A stretch of DNA of 64,000 nucleotides, taken from positions 496,001 to 560,000 of the forward strand of contig NZ_JACHLK010000002.1 in assembly GCF_014207955.1 (NCBI RefSeq), written 5' to 3'. A program made the position numbers and the translations under genes. How positions within the stretch are numbered: the stretch's first letter is position 1; each line of letters begins with the position of its first letter. Origin of the DNA: Acidovorax soli. GTDB taxonomy: Bacteria; Pseudomonadota; Gammaproteobacteria; Burkholderiales; Burkholderiaceae_C. Positions 25,058-35,542 of this stretch are shown here, one piece after another. The notes below the pieces were generated by a model. It had not been told where the DNA came from, did not search any database, and saw nothing but the letters and a program-made list of their open reading frames with translations.

Positions 25058-27583
25058 ATGAAACCAGAAACCAGCACTTCCTCCAGCGTTGTTGACACCT
25101 GCTGCTCCTCGGGCTGCTCGAGTACCGTTGCCTCGGCTCCTGCCGCCGCAAGCAGCCCAGGCCAGGGCACGCTGTTCCGAATCGCCACTATGGACTGCAG
25201 CGCCGAGGAGTCGGAGATCCGGCGGGCGCTGGAACCTCTGGAGGGAATCAGGTCCTTGGGTTTTCAGCTCGGCGCGCGCACGCTGAAGATCGATGCGGAC
25301 GATCGCGCCTTGCCCCTGGCGCTGGATGCCATCCGCAAGGCGGGCTTCGATCCACAGCCGGTCGCCACTGCGGCAAGCACCCAGGGTGGCCAGGGCCGGG
25401 TGTTTCGCATTGCGACCATGGACTGCAGTGCCGAGGAGGCGGAGATTCGCCGGGCGCTGGAGCCTCTGGATGGAATCCGCTCTCTGGGTTTTCAGCTCGG
25501 CGCACGGACGCTCAAGATCGACGCAGAGGAAAGCACCTACCCGTTGGCACTCGATGCCATCCAAAAAGCCGGCTTTGATCCACAGCCAGTGGTCGGCGCC
25601 GATGGCTCTGAGGGCGGACAGGCGGGCGCATCAGCCGACGACCACGACCAAGGACATGGTTTTGCAGGCGGCATTTCCCGGTTGGTGGCTGCGCTGGTGT
25701 TCGCGACTGGGGCTGAGGTCCTTTCCTTCTTTGCACCCGACCAGATGGCCTGGAAGGTGGCCGGCATGGCCATCGCCGCCGTGGCCATCTGGCTGGCGGG
25801 TATCGACACCTACAAAAAAGGCGTTGCGGCACTGCTGCGCGGCAAGCTCAACATCAATGCGCTGATGTCGGTGGCCGTCACGGGCGCATTCCTCATCGGT
25901 CAGTGGCCTGAGGCTGCCATGGTGATGGCCCTGTACGCGATTGCTGAACTCATCGAGGCCAAGGCAGTGGACCGTGCCCGCAACGCCATCAAGGGCTTGC
26001 TGGAACTGGCGCCGGAAGAGGCACTGGTTCTGGGAGCAAATGGGTCGTGGTTTGCTACACCGGTGGCTTCGGTGGCCATTGGAGCAACCGTGCGCATCAA
26101 GCCAGGCGAACGGGTGCCGCTGGACGGCAAGGTGACCAAGGGCAATGGGGCCATCAACCAGGCGCCGGTGACTGGCGAGAGCATTCCAGTGGACAAGGCG
26201 CCTGGCGACCAGGTGTTCGCGGGGACCATCAACGAGACTGGTGAACTGGAGTTTGAGGTTACTGCCTTGTCCAGCAACACCACCCTGGCCAGGATCATCC
26301 AGGCCGTGGAGCAGGCGCAGGGCACGCGTGCGCCGACGCAGCGCTTCGTCGACCGCTTCGCCTCGATCTACACCCCTGCTGTCTTCGCCATTGCCGTGGC
26401 GGTAGCGGTGCTGACCCCTTTCCTGATGGGCCTGACCTGGCTGGAGGCGCTATATAAGGCCTTGGTGCTGCTGGTGATCGCCTGTCCGTGTGCTCTGGTC
26501 ATTTCCACGCCCGTCACAGTGGTCAGCGGATTGGCCGCGGGAGCGCGCCGCGGGATCCTGATCAAGGGCGGAACCTACCTGGAAGACGCCCGGCTCCTCA
26601 AAGCCGTAGCGCTGGACAAGACGGGCACCATCACAGAGGGCAAACCCAAGCTGGTGAAGTGGCAGGTATGGGGCGCTGGCGATGAGGGCGCTATCCAGCA
26701 GATGGCCGCCAGCCTGGCGGCCCGTTCCGATCACCCGGTTTCCAAGGCGATAGTTCAGGGACTGGAGGCACAAGGCCCCGAGGCTGAGAACTTCAAGGCC
26801 TTGCCCGGGCGCGGTGTCGAGGGCGTGGTCAATGGTGCGCGCCTGGTGCTGGGCAATCACCGGCTGATTCACGAGCAGGGCTTGTGCGGACCGGACCTGG
26901 AGGCGGAGCTGGCCATCCACGAAAAGCAAGGCCGCACGGTCACCCTCCTGGCAGACGACTCGCGGGTTCTGGCGCTCTTCGCGGTAGCGGACACCATCCG
27001 CGAGACCTCAAAGCAGGCCATCGTCGATCTCAAGGCACTGGGAGTGACCTCGGTGATGCTGACCGGCGACAACACGGCCACTGCAAAGGCCATCGCAGCA
27101 CAGGCCGGCATTGATGATGCCCGCGGGGATCTGCTGCCCGAAGCCAAGCTTGATGCCATCAAGGAGATGCAAAAGCGCTATGGCGCCACCGGTATGACCG
27201 GCGATGGCATCAATGACGCGCCGGCGCTGGCGCAGGCCGACATCGGCTTTGCCATGGGCGGTGCGGGGACTGACACGGCGATGGAAGCGGCCGACGTGGT
27301 CATCATGAACGATGACCTGCAGCGCGTCGCCGAGACCGTGCGCCTGTCCAAGCGCACCCATGCCGTTCTCTGGCAGAACATCACCTTGGCGCTGGGTATC
27401 AAGAGCGTTTTTCTGGTGATGGCGGTGGTGGGCACTGCGACCATGTGGATGGCCGTTTTTGCGGACATGGGGGCCAGCTTGCTGGTCGTGGGCAATGGAC
27501 TGCGCCTGCTTCGCGGCACGCGGGTCGAGCCTGCCGCGAAGGCCCAGCCTGCGCAGCCCAAGGAGCATGCCCATTCCCACTAG
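25058..27583 (+). CDS. cadA: P1B-type Cd/Zn/Pb-exporting ATPase
   Basis: 841 residues. A Cys-rich start (VDTCCSSGCSS) precedes two nearly identical heavy-metal domains with MDCSAEE (cysteines 47 and 123). The core follows with CPCALVIS, DKTGTITEG, SDHPVS and [15 protein letters not shown] and the membrane pattern suit Zn/Cd/Pb. A short His tail (EHAHSH) ends it. It is paralogous to the ATPase at 5379, which has four such domains. Preceded by a CadR-type promoter. Start ATG 25058 lies very close to the promoter; the next in-frame ATG would delete a metal domain. Confidence 0.9.
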   Translation: MKPETSTSSSVVDTCCSSGCSSTVASAPAAASSPGQGTLFRIATMDCSAEESEIRRALEPLEGIRSLGFQLGARTLKIDADDRALPLALDAIRKAGFDPQPVATAASTQGGQGRVFRIATMDCSAEEAEIRRALEPLDGIRSLGFQLGARTLKIDAEESTYPLALDAIQKAGFDPQPVVGADGSEGGQAGASADDHDQGHGFAGGISRLVAALVFATGAEVLSFFAPDQMAWKVAGMAIAAVAIWLAGIDTYKKGVAALLRGKLNINALMSVAVTGAFLIGQWPEAAMVMALYAIAELIEAKAVDRARNAIKGLLELAPEEALVLGANGSWFATPVASVAIGATVRIKPGERVPLDGKVTKGNGAINQAPVTGESIPVDKAPGDQVFAGTINETGELEFEVTALSSNTTLARIIQAVEQAQGTRAPTQRFVDRFASIYTPAVFAIAVAVAVLTPFLMGLTWLEALYKALVLLVIACPCALVISTPVTVVSGLAAGARRGILIKGGTYLEDARLLKAVALDKTGTITEGKPKLVKWQVWGAGDEGAIQQMAASLAARSDHPVSKAIVQGLEAQGPEAENFKALPGRGVEGVVNGARLVLGNHRLIHEQGLCGPDLEAELAIHEKQGRTVTLLADDSRVLALFAVADTIRETSKQAIVDLKALGVTSVMLTGDNTATAKAIAAQAGIDDARGDLLPEAKLDAIKEMQKRYGATGMTGDGINDAPALAQADIGFAMGGAGTDTAMEAADVVIMNDDLQRVAETVRLSKRTHAVLWQNITLALGIKSVFLVMAVVGTATMWMAVFADMGASLLVVGNGLRLLRGTRVEPAAKAQPAQPKEHAHSH
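25175..25591 (+). repeat. recent tandem duplication of the metal-binding domain in cadA
   Basis: The two MDCSAEE domains (about 25175-25363 and 25403-25591) agree at most residues, for example both have EIRRALEPL, GIRSLGFQLGARTLKID and KAGFDPQP, and the DNA is alike as well. This points to a duplication within the gene. Confidence 0.75.
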
Positions 27584-27606
27584 CGATTGCCCGGGACGCA
27601 CGATGC

Positions 27607-28263
27607 CTATTTGCCCGCCTTGGAGACCTCCTGGGCTACCAGCTCAGCCAGTTGCTTGGCGCCAAAGCTGGGCAACGGCCGCCCATTCACAAAGAAGGTC
27701 GGGGTCTTGTCGACCTTGAGGGCAGTCAGGTCCTGCACATCCTGCTGCAGCATCGCTTCCAGCGTGGGCGATGCCATGTCGGCCCGAGCTCTCGCCATGT
27801 CCAGACCTGCCTGCTCGGCCGCACTGTAGGCCAATGCCAGATTGGGACTTCCATGGTCTGCCCACTGTGGCTGTGCCGCCAGCAGGGACTCCAAGACCAC
27901 GAGGTACCTGTCCTGCAGCCGCGCGGACTCCAGCAGCTTGACCACCTCGCCCGAGCCCTGGTGGAACGGTGCATACCGGATGACCAACCGAACCTGGGAG
28001 GGATACCGCTGCATGAGATCTTTCACGACCGGATAGAAAGCGCGGCAGGTCTCACATGCGGGATCGAAGAATTCGACAATGGTCACGGGCGCCTCTCGGG
28101 GGCCGATGACTGGCGAATGCATGCGTACCAGCCGCTCAGACTGCCCGGCGGCATGCTGCTCCTGGTTGCTGGTCACACGGCTCTGGTAGAGACTCGCACC
28201 GACCGCGAAGGCTGCAAGTGCGACGCCCAGCACGAGGGCGATGATGTATTTGCGGTGGATCAT
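27607..28263 (-). CDS. DsbA-family thioredoxin-fold protein
   Basis: 218 residues with an N-terminal membrane anchor or signal (KYIIALVLGVALAAFAVGAS) and a DsbA/DsbC/BdbD-type domain: VEFFDPACETC (active cysteines 70 and 73), DKTPTFFVNG with cis-Pro. Acts in the periplasm on disulfides. Its start overlaps the dsbB stop by 4 bases, giving a dsbB-dsbA-like oxidation pair. CETC is not the CPHC of housekeeping DsbA. Convergent with cadA, 23 bases away. Confidence 0.85.
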   Translation of the reverse strand: MIHRKYIIALVLGVALAAFAVGASLYQSRVTSNQEQHAAGQSERLVRMHSPVIGPREAPVTIVEFFDPACETCRAFYPVVKDLMQRYPSQVRLVIRYAPFHQGSGEVVKLLESARLQDRYLVVLESLLAAQPQWADHGSPNLALAYSAAEQAGLDMARARADMASPTLEAMLQQDVQDLTALKVDKTPTFFVNGRPLPSFGAKQLAELVAQEVSKAGK

Positions 28264-28676
28264 TTGGCTGTTTTGCGCAGATAAAGACAGAGTGAAACGG
28301 CGATGACAATGAACGCCGCCAAGGAAAGCCAGGGCAGTTCAATGCCATAGAAAAAGTCGAGCTTCTGATCGGCGCAGGACACGCCTACAGCGCATGGAAC
28401 CCATGCCCTGGGAACCAGGCCTGCAGCCAGAAGGCTGTGGTAGCCCGCTACGGCCGCGCCTGCAAGCGCCAGGGGCAAGGCATAGACCGCTCCCCGGCGG
28501 TCCTCGCTGTAAAAGGCCATGCCCAGCACCATTACCAAGGGGAACATGGCGATGCGCTGGTACCAGCACATCACGCAGGGGGCCATGCCCATCACCTCGC
28601 CGAGGAACAGCGCGCCGCCTGTTGCTACAACGGCGGTCAACCAGGCGGCCAGAAGTAGCAATGAGGTATGTTTCAT
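28260..28676 (-). CDS. dsbB: disulfide bond formation protein DsbB
   Basis: A four-helix inner-membrane quinone reductase that reoxidises DsbA. 138 residues. The first periplasmic pair is CVMC (residues 34 and 37, APCVMCWYQR), and the second pair is in VPCAVGVSCADQ. WYQRIAMFPL is typical of the family. ATG 28676 is preceded by GGAGG. It overlaps the DsbA-like gene by 4 bases, so the product probably reoxidises that partner. A dedicated disulfide oxidase pair within a metal island suggests protection from metal-damaged thiols. Confidence 0.9.
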   Translation of the reverse strand: MKHTSLLLLAAWLTAVVATGGALFLGEVMGMAPCVMCWYQRIAMFPLVMVLGMAFYSEDRRGAVYALPLALAGAAVAGYHSLLAAGLVPRAWVPCAVGVSCADQKLDFFYGIELPWLSLAAFIVIAVSLCLYLRKTAK

Positions 28677-28864
28677 CGGTGCCTCCATTGCATCCTCAGG
28701 AGAGTGCAGCAAGGGGGTGTCGCAGCACTACTTGCGGTGGTTTGCGGGCCAGGCGGCCCAATGGCTATGAACATGAAGTGATCCCGAAGGCATGCGTCGA
28801 GGCCGGCACACAGGTGCCGGCACGCTTGGCAGGGATCGCCGTGGATTGCTGGGCGATACCCTGG

Positions 28865-29236
28865 TCAGGCCAGGGCGTGCCACTGAGGACGTTCGGGACG
28901 GTTGGCAGGCACTGCGGACCAGCGCGCTCTGATAGAAATGCCAAAGTGCTCCTGCCCGACGGCCGCGCAAACGCCGCGCCGCGCGGGCAGCGCCTCTGGA
29001 CCCTGGGCGTGGCATGTGCCGCACTCCACTTCGATAGCGGCAGTGCCCATTCGAGCTGACTCCCGAGCCAGCTTCTCGTCGGCCGCAGCCAGGCCCATTT
29101 GGTGGTGTTCGCACAAGTGCCGTGCTGTCATGAGCGAAACCCCGTACTCCGGCGCGCTGTCGTGCGGCCCCACTGCAGCCCAGACCAGTTGCAGCGGCAA
29201 AAGCACAAGCAAAAGAACAAGCAGTCGGGAGCGCAT
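28865..29236 (-). CDS. CzcI-like exported protein
   Basis: 123 residues from ATG 29236: signal peptide MRSRLLVLLLVLLPLQLVWA, a LCEHHQMG motif, VECGTCHAQG and the ending RPERPQWHALA. This matches the layout of CzcI at 21548 (YCMHE, DCSVCHGAG, DRPQWPVLA). No czcCBA genes follow; the neighbours are dsbB and a divergent DUF4148-like gene. It may be a leftover of a lost czc operon, or a free-standing regulator. Confidence 0.7.
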   Translation of the reverse strand: MRSRLLVLLLVLLPLQLVWAAVGPHDSAPEYGVSLMTARHLCEHHQMGLAAADEKLARESARMGTAAIEVECGTCHAQGPEALPARRGVCAAVGQEHFGISIRARWSAVPANRPERPQWHALA

Positions 29237-29340
29237 CCAGAAAATTGTACTGGCGTCTCGACCGCAGTCGGCGCGCGCGCAAGCATGCAAGCGCGCCGGC
29301 CGTGCGGGCCACACGGCACGCCCGAGTGGGCGCTATGAAC

Positions 29341-29357
29341 ATAACAAACTTGTAATC
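29341..29357 (+). promoter_or_regulatory. GTAAT-type operator between the CzcI-like and DUF4148-like genes
   Basis: ATAACAAACTTGTAATC, one of six copies of the shared motif. It lies in the divergent gap, 115 bases before the ATG at 29473 and 104 bases from the CzcI-like start. Confidence 0.55.
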
Positions 29358-29472
29358 CTGCGGTGCGCAAGCTGTCGGCATGCGGTCAGCAAACTGTCAC
29401 ACGTGGCCCGACTGCTGGCCCTACAGCGGCGCAGATGACGGGGCACGTTCATTCAAACCCAAGGAGATACAC

Positions 29473-29814
29473 ATGACAGTCCGCACTTTCCTGACCGCCT
29501 TGTCGCTGGCCGCGGTCGCTGCCCCGGCCCTGGCCAGCAGCGTGATCCACCCCGCGAGCACCGAGATGGGATACACGACGCATCCCGAACACGCGCAGGC
29601 GGGCAAGTCGCGCGACCAGGTCCTGGCAGAGATGGAACAGTCCAAAAAAGACGGGCTGTGGCAATACCATCGGTTTGGCGCTCCCGTCCCAGTGAAGGGC
29701 AAGGCTGCGACACGGGACGAGGTGCTGGCGGACCTTGAGCGGTCACAAAAGCATCCGAGCTGGGCACTGCGACGTGTGGGAGCACCTGTCGCTGACGTTC
29801 CCACGCTCAAGTAA
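29473..29814 (+). CDS. small exported DUF4148-like protein
   Basis: 113 residues with a signal peptide (MTVRTFLTALSLAAVAAPALA). Mature part: SSVIHPASTEMGYTTHPEHAQ, KSRDQVLAEMEQSKKDGLW and ATRDEVLADLERSQ, so it has two DUF4148-type helices. It is most like the protein at 21950. AAGGAG at 29461 sets the start. A GTAAT-type operator lies upstream. Function unknown. Confidence 0.75.
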   Translation: MTVRTFLTALSLAAVAAPALASSVIHPASTEMGYTTHPEHAQAGKSRDQVLAEMEQSKKDGLWQYHRFGAPVPVKGKAATRDEVLADLERSQKHPSWALRRVGAPVADVPTLK

Positions 29815-29972
29815 AGCAATCCTGGATCTACCGTACATTTTCGCGCATGGGCTGAGCAACGATCTCGGGCGGCGACGATGAAAACTCCCCCGACAAGCTT
29901 CTCCTGGCGGGTCGCTCATTGGTCGAGCGCCGCTATGGGGGTGTGGGTCAGGCCGTTCATATCCGATAGTCT

Positions 29973-30242
29973 ATGAGTTCCCAGCACGTTCTTACTGCCG
30001 CTCAAAATGCGCTTTATATGCTCCTGATGGTGGCTGCGCCCATCATTTCGGTTGTGTTGATCGCTGGGCTCATCGTGAGCATCCTGCAGGCCGCAACTCA
30101 AGTTAACGAACCGACCCTCTCTTTCATTCCTAAACTTATAGCAGCTTTGGTCGCACTGATCATCGCAGGGCCTTGGCTTTTGGCTACGCTTGTTGACTAT
30201 CTGCAGGGCGTCCTCAGCTCGATTCCCAGCATGGTTCGATAA
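29973..30242 (+). CDS. fliQ: flagellar export apparatus protein FliQ (orphan)
   Basis: 89 residues with two hydrophobic helices and the family core VAAPIISVVLIAGLIVSILQ followed by AATQVNEPTLSFIPKLIAALV. The length and sequence are those of an intact FliQ, the export-gate subunit. The normal neighbours fliP and fliR are absent: a DUF4148-like gene lies upstream and an IS remnant starts two bases after the stop. FliQ is favoured over type III secretion HrcS by the close match to FliQ helices, but the two families are related. Confidence 0.85.
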   Translation: MSSQHVLTAAQNALYMLLMVAAPIISVVLIAGLIVSILQAATQVNEPTLSFIPKLIAALVALIIAGPWLLATLVDYLQGVLSSIPSMVR

Positions 30243-30243
30243 G

Positions 30244-30799
30244 AGACAGGGCTTGCGCTGCATACGCTGGAGACCAGCGAGCAGCCGGACATGGAATATG
30301 CGATGGTGGATGCCACGATTGTGAAAGTGCATCGGCATGGCCAGGGGGCAAAAGGGGGGGCTTCGGACCAGGCTATTGGTCGCTCGCGAGGAGGCCTGAC
30401 TACGAAGATCCTGGCTCTGACCGATGCGTTGGGCAATCTGGTGAAGATCATCCTGATGCCAGGGCAGCGCAACGACATCACGGGAGTGAAAGAGTTGATT
30501 GCCAACGTGCGCTTCGAGTCGCTGCTGGGCGACAAAGCCTTCGATGCCAACTGGCTGATCGAGGAGTTGGGCAGACGCGGAGCACAGGTGTTGATCTCAC
30601 AGATGCCGCATCGGCGATCTCCTTTGGAGATTGATCGTGAGGTCTACAAGTGGCGTCACTTGATCGAGAACTTCTTCGGCAAGCTCAAGGAGTTCAAACG
30701 CATCGCACTGCGCAGCGACAAGACGGACACCAGCTTCGCAGCCGAGATCCATCTTGCGGCGGCTGTTATCAACTCCCGTTGATTCTCAACAGCCCCTAG
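30244..30799 (+). mobile_element. IS5-family (IS427-like) insertion sequence, 5'-truncated
   Basis: The open frame 30291-30782 encodes the C-terminal part of a DDE transposase: MVDATIVKVHRHGQG (first Asp), LLGDKAFDANWL (second Asp) and YKWRHLIENFFGKLKEFKR (Glu region). The frame can be read back to about 30250 (ALHTLETSEQPDMEYA), then stops at the fliQ end, so the left part of the IS is lost. TCTCAACAGCCCC near 30786-30799 may be the right inverted end. The insertion or deletion joined fliQ to the cus operon. Confidence 0.75.
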
Positions 30800-30863
30800 G
30801 GTGTGCGCTCTGCCCCTCGAGAGCGAAGAGAGGGGGATCGGTCGGTAGTTGTCGATGCCAGGA

Positions 30864-33800
30864 TTACGAAGGCGCGCGGTCCAAATGTTTGCCGATCTTT
30901 GGCCTGCGCATGAGCACGTAGGCAGCGGGAATCACAAACAGGGACAACAATGGCGCGGTCACCATTCCGCCCAGCATGGGGGCCGCGATGCGGCTCATGA
31001 CCTCCGAACCTGTTCCGCTACTCCACACGATAGGAACCAGGCCTGCCAGGATCACTGCCACGGTCATGGCTTTGGGCCGCACGCGTAGTACGGCGCCTTC
31101 CCGGATGGCGTCCAGCAACTCCTCAAGCGTAGGCTGCCGACCATCCGGGCACCTCTCGGCCAGTGCCTGCTTGAGGTAAATGAGCATGACCACACCGAAC
31201 TCCGCAGCAACCCCTGCCAGCGCGATGAAACCTACCCCCGTCGCGATCGACAGGTTGTAGTTCATCACGTACAGGAACCAGATGCCTCCTGTGAGCGCAA
31301 ACGGCAGCGTGGCCATGATCAGGGCCGCCTCGCCAAGGCGGGAGAAAGTCAGGTACAACAGCACGAAGATGATCAGCAGGGTCGCGGGCACCACCACTTT
31401 CAGGCGCGCGTTCGCCCGCTCCAAGTATTCGAACTGGCCCGAGTACGTGATGCTGACCCCGGGTTCAAGTTTGACCTGGCGGCCCACCGCTTCCCGCAGG
31501 TCATTTGCCACCGAGGCCAGATCTCGCCCCCGCACATCTACATACACCCAGCCCGACGGGCGCGCGTTCTCACTCTTGAGCATGGGAGGGCCATCGGTGA
31601 TGGACACCGTGGCCACGCTGCCCAAGGTGACCTGCTGCCCTGCGGGCGTGGAGAAAGGCAACTGGGCCAGCCGCTCGGGTGAATCCCGCCATTCACGCGG
31701 GTAGCGCAAACTGATGGGGAACCGGGCCAGCCCTTCGACGGTCTCGGAGATGTTTTCCCCCCCGATGGCCCCTGAGACTACGGCCTGGACGTCGGACACA
31801 TTCAGGCCATACCGTCCCGCCGCTGCGCGATCGATGCGCACATCCACATACCGCCCACCCGTCAGGCGCTCCGCGAGCGCCGACGACACGCCAGGAATCC
31901 CCTTGGCCACTTGCTCGACCTGGGCTGCGATCCCATCGATCACGCGCAGGTCACTTCCGGTCACTTTGACACCGATCGGGCTCTTGATGCCCGTGGCCAG
32001 CATGTCGATGCGGTTGCGGATGGGCGGGATCCAGATGTTGGACAGGCCAGGGATTTTGACGGCCTTGTCCAACTCCTCGATGAGGCCTTCGGGCGTCATG
32101 CCTGGGCGCCACTGGTCCCTGGGTTTGAGCTTCACCGTGGTCTCGAACATCTCAAGCGGCGCGGGGTCGGTCGCTGTCTCAGCGCGACCCGCTTTGCCAA
32201 ACACCCGTTCGACCTCGGGCACCGTCTTGATCATGCGATTGCTCAACTGCAGCAGTTCGCTTGCCCGCTGGGCCGACAGGCCCGGTAGCGCCGAAGGCAT
32301 GTACAGCAGATCCCCCTCGTCCAGGCGCGGCAGGAACTCGCCGCCCAGCCGGGACAACGGCCAGATCGTAGTGGCCAGTGCCAGTACCGCAATGACGAGG
32401 GTCGATTTGGGGCGGGAGAGAACCCATTCGAGGCATGGCCGGTAAACCGCGATCAGTGCACGCGTGATGGAGTTCTTCTGCTCGTCAGGGATGCGACCCC
32501 GTATCCAGTAACCCATGAGCACGGGTATCAGGGTGACGGAAAGGCCCGCCGCCGCCGCCATGGCATAGGTCTTGGTGAAGGCCAGTGGCCCGAACAAGCG
32601 CCCCTCTTGAGCCTCGAGGGTGAAGACCGGCACGAAGGACAAGGTGATGATCAGCAGCGAGAAGAACAGCGCAGGCCCGACCTCTTCGGCAGCCTCGGTG
32701 ATGACACCCCACCGCTCCTGCCCGACAAGTGCCCGGTCCGGATGGGCGTGCTGCCAGGCCTCTAGCTTCTTGTGGGCGTTCTCAATCATCACCACGGCGG
32801 CGTCCACCATGGCACCGATGGCGATCGCGATTCCGCCCAGGGACATGATGTTGGCGTTGATGCCCTGGTAGTGCATGACCAGGAACGCGGTCATCACCCC
32901 CAGCGGTAGCGAGATGATGGCCACCAGCGCCGATCGCAGGTGCCACAGGAAGATGACGCAGACCAGCGCGACCACGGCGAACTCCTCCAGCAGCTTGACC
33001 GTGAGGTTCTGGATGGCACGCTCGATGAGTGCGCTGCGGTCGTACGTGGTGACGATCTCCACCCCTTCGGGCAGGCTGCTTTGCAGTTGCGCCAGCTTGG
33101 CTTTGACGGCCGCAATTGTTTCTTGGGCGTTCTTGCCGGAGCGCAGGATGACCACCCCTCCCGCGACCTCGCCTTCACCGTCGAGCTCCGTGATGCCACG
33201 CCGCATTTCCGGGCCTGTCTGGACCGTGGCGACATCGCCCAGGCGTACCGTGATCCCGCCGCGCGCTGCCAGGGGCACGGCACGGAAGTCATCGAGGGTC
33301 TTGAGGTAGCCATTGGCACGAACCATGTACTCCGCACCGGCCAGCTCCAGCACCGACCCACCGGTTTCCTGGTTCGCATTCATGACCGCTTCGCGCACCT
33401 GTCCTTGGCTGATCCCGTAGGAGGCAAGCTTGATGGGGTCGAGCACGATCTGGTACTGCTTGACCATGCCTCCCACCGAGGCCACTTCGGCGACATTGGG
33501 CAAGCTCTTGAGTTCGAACTTCAGGAACCAGTCCTGCAGGGCGCGCAGCTGGGCCAGGTCGTTCTTTCCAGTGCGATCCACCAGCGCGTACTGGTAGATC
33601 CAGCCCACACCGGTCGCGTCCGGCCCCAGGGCCGACTTGGCCGTGGCCGGCAACCGACCCTGGACCTGGTTCATGTACTCCAGCACCCTCGAACGCGCCC
33701 AATAGAGATCGGTTCCGTCCTCGAACAGGATGTAGACGAACGAGTCCCCGAAGAACGAGAAACCGCGCACCGTTTTCGCACCTGGCACAGACAGCATGGT

Positions 33801-34013
33801 GGTCGACAGCGGGTAGGTCACCTGGTTTTCAACGATCTGCGGTGCCTGGCCGGGATAGCTGGTGCGGATGATGACTTGGACGTCCGAGAGGTCCGGCAGC
33901 GCATCCACGGGGGTCATGCGCACAGCCCAACCGCCCCAGGCTGTGAGCATCAATGTGGCCAGGAGAACCAGAAAGCGGTTTGCAACGGACCAGCGGATCA
34001 GTCGCGCGATCAT
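30864..34013 (-). CDS. cusA: CusA/SilA, Cu(I)/Ag(I) RND efflux pump
   Basis: An inner-membrane proton-driven pump exporting Cu(I) and Ag(I). 1049 residues from ATG 34013, which overlaps the cusB stop by 4 bases. The start [18 protein letters not shown] and the TM4 motif [18 protein letters not shown] near residue 400 define the HME4 (Cu/Ag) group. Met-rich transport residues are expected but were not mapped. The remnant at 11280 is a second, broken copy of the first 74 codons. Confidence 0.94.
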   Translation of the reverse strand: MIARLIRWSVANRFLVLLATLMLTAWGGWAVRMTPVDALPDLSDVQVIIRTSYPGQAPQIVENQVTYPLSTTMLSVPGAKTVRGFSFFGDSFVYILFEDGTDLYWARSRVLEYMNQVQGRLPATAKSALGPDATGVGWIYQYALVDRTGKNDLAQLRALQDWFLKFELKSLPNVAEVASVGGMVKQYQIVLDPIKLASYGISQGQVREAVMNANQETGGSVLELAGAEYMVRANGYLKTLDDFRAVPLAARGGITVRLGDVATVQTGPEMRRGITELDGEGEVAGGVVILRSGKNAQETIAAVKAKLAQLQSSLPEGVEIVTTYDRSALIERAIQNLTVKLLEEFAVVALVCVIFLWHLRSALVAIISLPLGVMTAFLVMHYQGINANIMSLGGIAIAIGAMVDAAVVMIENAHKKLEAWQHAHPDRALVGQERWGVITEAAEEVGPALFFSLLIITLSFVPVFTLEAQEGRLFGPLAFTKTYAMAAAAGLSVTLIPVLMGYWIRGRIPDEQKNSITRALIAVYRPCLEWVLSRPKSTLVIAVLALATTIWPLSRLGGEFLPRLDEGDLLYMPSALPGLSAQRASELLQLSNRMIKTVPEVERVFGKAGRAETATDPAPLEMFETTVKLKPRDQWRPGMTPEGLIEELDKAVKIPGLSNIWIPPIRNRIDMLATGIKSPIGVKVTGSDLRVIDGIAAQVEQVAKGIPGVSSALAERLTGGRYVDVRIDRAAAGRYGLNVSDVQAVVSGAIGGENISETVEGLARFPISLRYPREWRDSPERLAQLPFSTPAGQQVTLGSVATVSITDGPPMLKSENARPSGWVYVDVRGRDLASVANDLREAVGRQVKLEPGVSITYSGQFEYLERANARLKVVVPATLLIIFVLLYLTFSRLGEAALIMATLPFALTGGIWFLYVMNYNLSIATGVGFIALAGVAAEFGVVMLIYLKQALAERCPDGRQPTLEELLDAIREGAVLRVRPKAMTVAVILAGLVPIVWSSGTGSEVMSRIAAPMLGGMVTAPLLSLFVIPAAYVLMRRPKIGKHLDRAPS

Positions 34014-35530
34014 GGCTTGATCCTTTCCACTGCGTTGATGACATAGTCTTCGCCCTGTTTCGAGAAAGTGAAGCGCACCTGCTGCTTGGGCTCCAGGCCC
34101 ATCGCCAGCTGAGGCTTTTCCAGCTTGAAGCCCATCGTCATGGCAGGCCATTTCAGACCCGGAACGGCATCGTGGGCAAGAGTCAGCTCAGTGGGCGAGA
34201 CTTCTTGAACCTCCCCCCGAACGGTGAAGCTGCCGGCAGGAGGCGGCGCGGCTCCTTGTGCAGCGGCCAGTGGCGGAGCGGCAGGGCGTGCAACAGCTTC
34301 CGGCTGGGTGGGTACCACCCCCCTGAGGCTGGCCTCGGAATCGATCAGGAACTGCGCAGAGGCGACCACCTGCTGCCCGGCGACCAGTCCGCCCTGGACG
34401 ACCAGACGATCATCAATCTCGGCGCCCAGCTGCACGGAGACGGGGTGGTACTTACCCGGACCGTCGACCAAGTAGACCAGTGCCCGCTTGCCGGTTCGGA
34501 TCACGGCTTCGCTGGGTACGAGCAGCGCGGGCTGCTTGCGACCGGCCAGGACGATCTGCCCCGACATGCCCGCTTTGAGGCGCTGACCGGGATTGGGAAG
34601 CTCCAGGCGCACGCGCACCGTGCGGGTGTCGCGGTTCGCTTCGGGCAGGATGCTCACCACGCGGGCCTTGAGGGTTTCGCCCGCAAACGCCGCCAGCCTC
34701 ACCTGGGCGTCCTGCCGCAGCTGCAAAGGCCCGCTTTGCGCCTCAGGAACAGCAGCCTCGATCCAGACACTGGCCAGGCCGTTCACGCGCGCCAGGCTCG
34801 CACCTGCGGAAACCGTCATTCCCTGGCGCACCATAAGTTCCGCCACCAGGCCCCCCTGCGGAAAGGTCACGGTATAGCGGCCTTGGGGTTCGCCGGTGCG
34901 CTCCACCTGGGCCACGAGCGCAGCCGGCATGCCCAGCAGCGCCAGTCGCTGGCGCGCGGCCGCCGTCAGCGTGTCGTCCTTGAGGCCCCGGACCGCGAGG
35001 AATTCACGCTGCGCGGCGACCCATTCGGGCAGCAACAGGTCGGCCAGCGGCGCGCCCGCTGCTACCACGTCGCCTGGCGCCCTGGCGTACACCCGCTCCA
35101 CGAACCCGGCCGAGCGGGCCTGGACGACGCTCACGTCCCGGTCATTGAGCTGTACCGTACCCAGCGCATCCACGTCGGCGCCTATGTCACGTTGCTCCAC
35201 CACGGCGGTGCGAAGGCCAAGGGCCTGCACTGCCTGTGCGGACACATTCAGCCCACTGCCTTGCTGCATGTCTTCCTCGGCGTACTTGGGGACCAAGGCC
35301 ATGTCCATGAAGGGCGACTTGCCCGGCTTGTCGAACTTCTGTGTCGGCACCATGGGGTCGTACCAGTACAGGACCTTGCGGTCGGCTTTCGCGGCTCCTG
35401 TCTCTGCCGTGGAGACACCAGTCCCGATGCCACCGGAGATTCGCCATTGGGCCAGGCCCCATCCCAGCGCGATGCCTGCGCAGAGCAACGCCACCGCCAC
35501 AGCGGTCTTCTTGAAACCAGAATTTGTCAT
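34010..35530 (-). CDS. cusB: CusB/SilB adaptor with fused CusF-like domain
   Basis: 506 residues. Membrane anchor at about 8-25, then a heavy-metal-binding domain ([29 protein letters not shown]), the adaptor hairpin and barrel domains, and at about 430-506 a CusF-like domain ([27 protein letters not shown]). The Trp and the two Met of the Cu(I)/Ag(I) site are present. A CusF domain fused to CusB replaces the separate chaperone of E. coli. Confidence 0.92.
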   Translation of the reverse strand: MTNSGFKKTAVAVALLCAGIALGWGLAQWRISGGIGTGVSTAETGAAKADRKVLYWYDPMVPTQKFDKPGKSPFMDMALVPKYAEEDMQQGSGLNVSAQAVQALGLRTAVVEQRDIGADVDALGTVQLNDRDVSVVQARSAGFVERVYARAPGDVVAAGAPLADLLLPEWVAAQREFLAVRGLKDDTLTAAARQRLALLGMPAALVAQVERTGEPQGRYTVTFPQGGLVAELMVRQGMTVSAGASLARVNGLASVWIEAAVPEAQSGPLQLRQDAQVRLAAFAGETLKARVVSILPEANRDTRTVRVRLELPNPGQRLKAGMSGQIVLAGRKQPALLVPSEAVIRTGKRALVYLVDGPGKYHPVSVQLGAEIDDRLVVQGGLVAGQQVVASAQFLIDSEASLRGVVPTQPEAVARPAAPPLAAAQGAAPPPAGSFTVRGEVQEVSPTELTLAHDAVPGLKWPAMTMGFKLEKPQLAMGLEPKQQVRFTFSKQGEDYVINAVERIKP

Positions 35531-35542
35531 GTCGTTCTCCGC

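Noticed and set aside
29879..29975. 32-codon frame overlapping the fliQ start, read as a leader peptide or fliP end
   Set aside because: The sequence does not match the FliP C-terminus and has no ribosome site; overlap is likely chance.
29973..30242. Type III secretion protein HrcS instead of FliQ
   Set aside because: The helices and the AATQVNE-TLSFIPK core match FliQ best, and no other secretion gene is near.
30813..30835. CCCCTC/GAGGGG hairpin as terminator of the cus operon
   Set aside because: Six-bp stem with an 11-base loop and no T-run on the minus strand.
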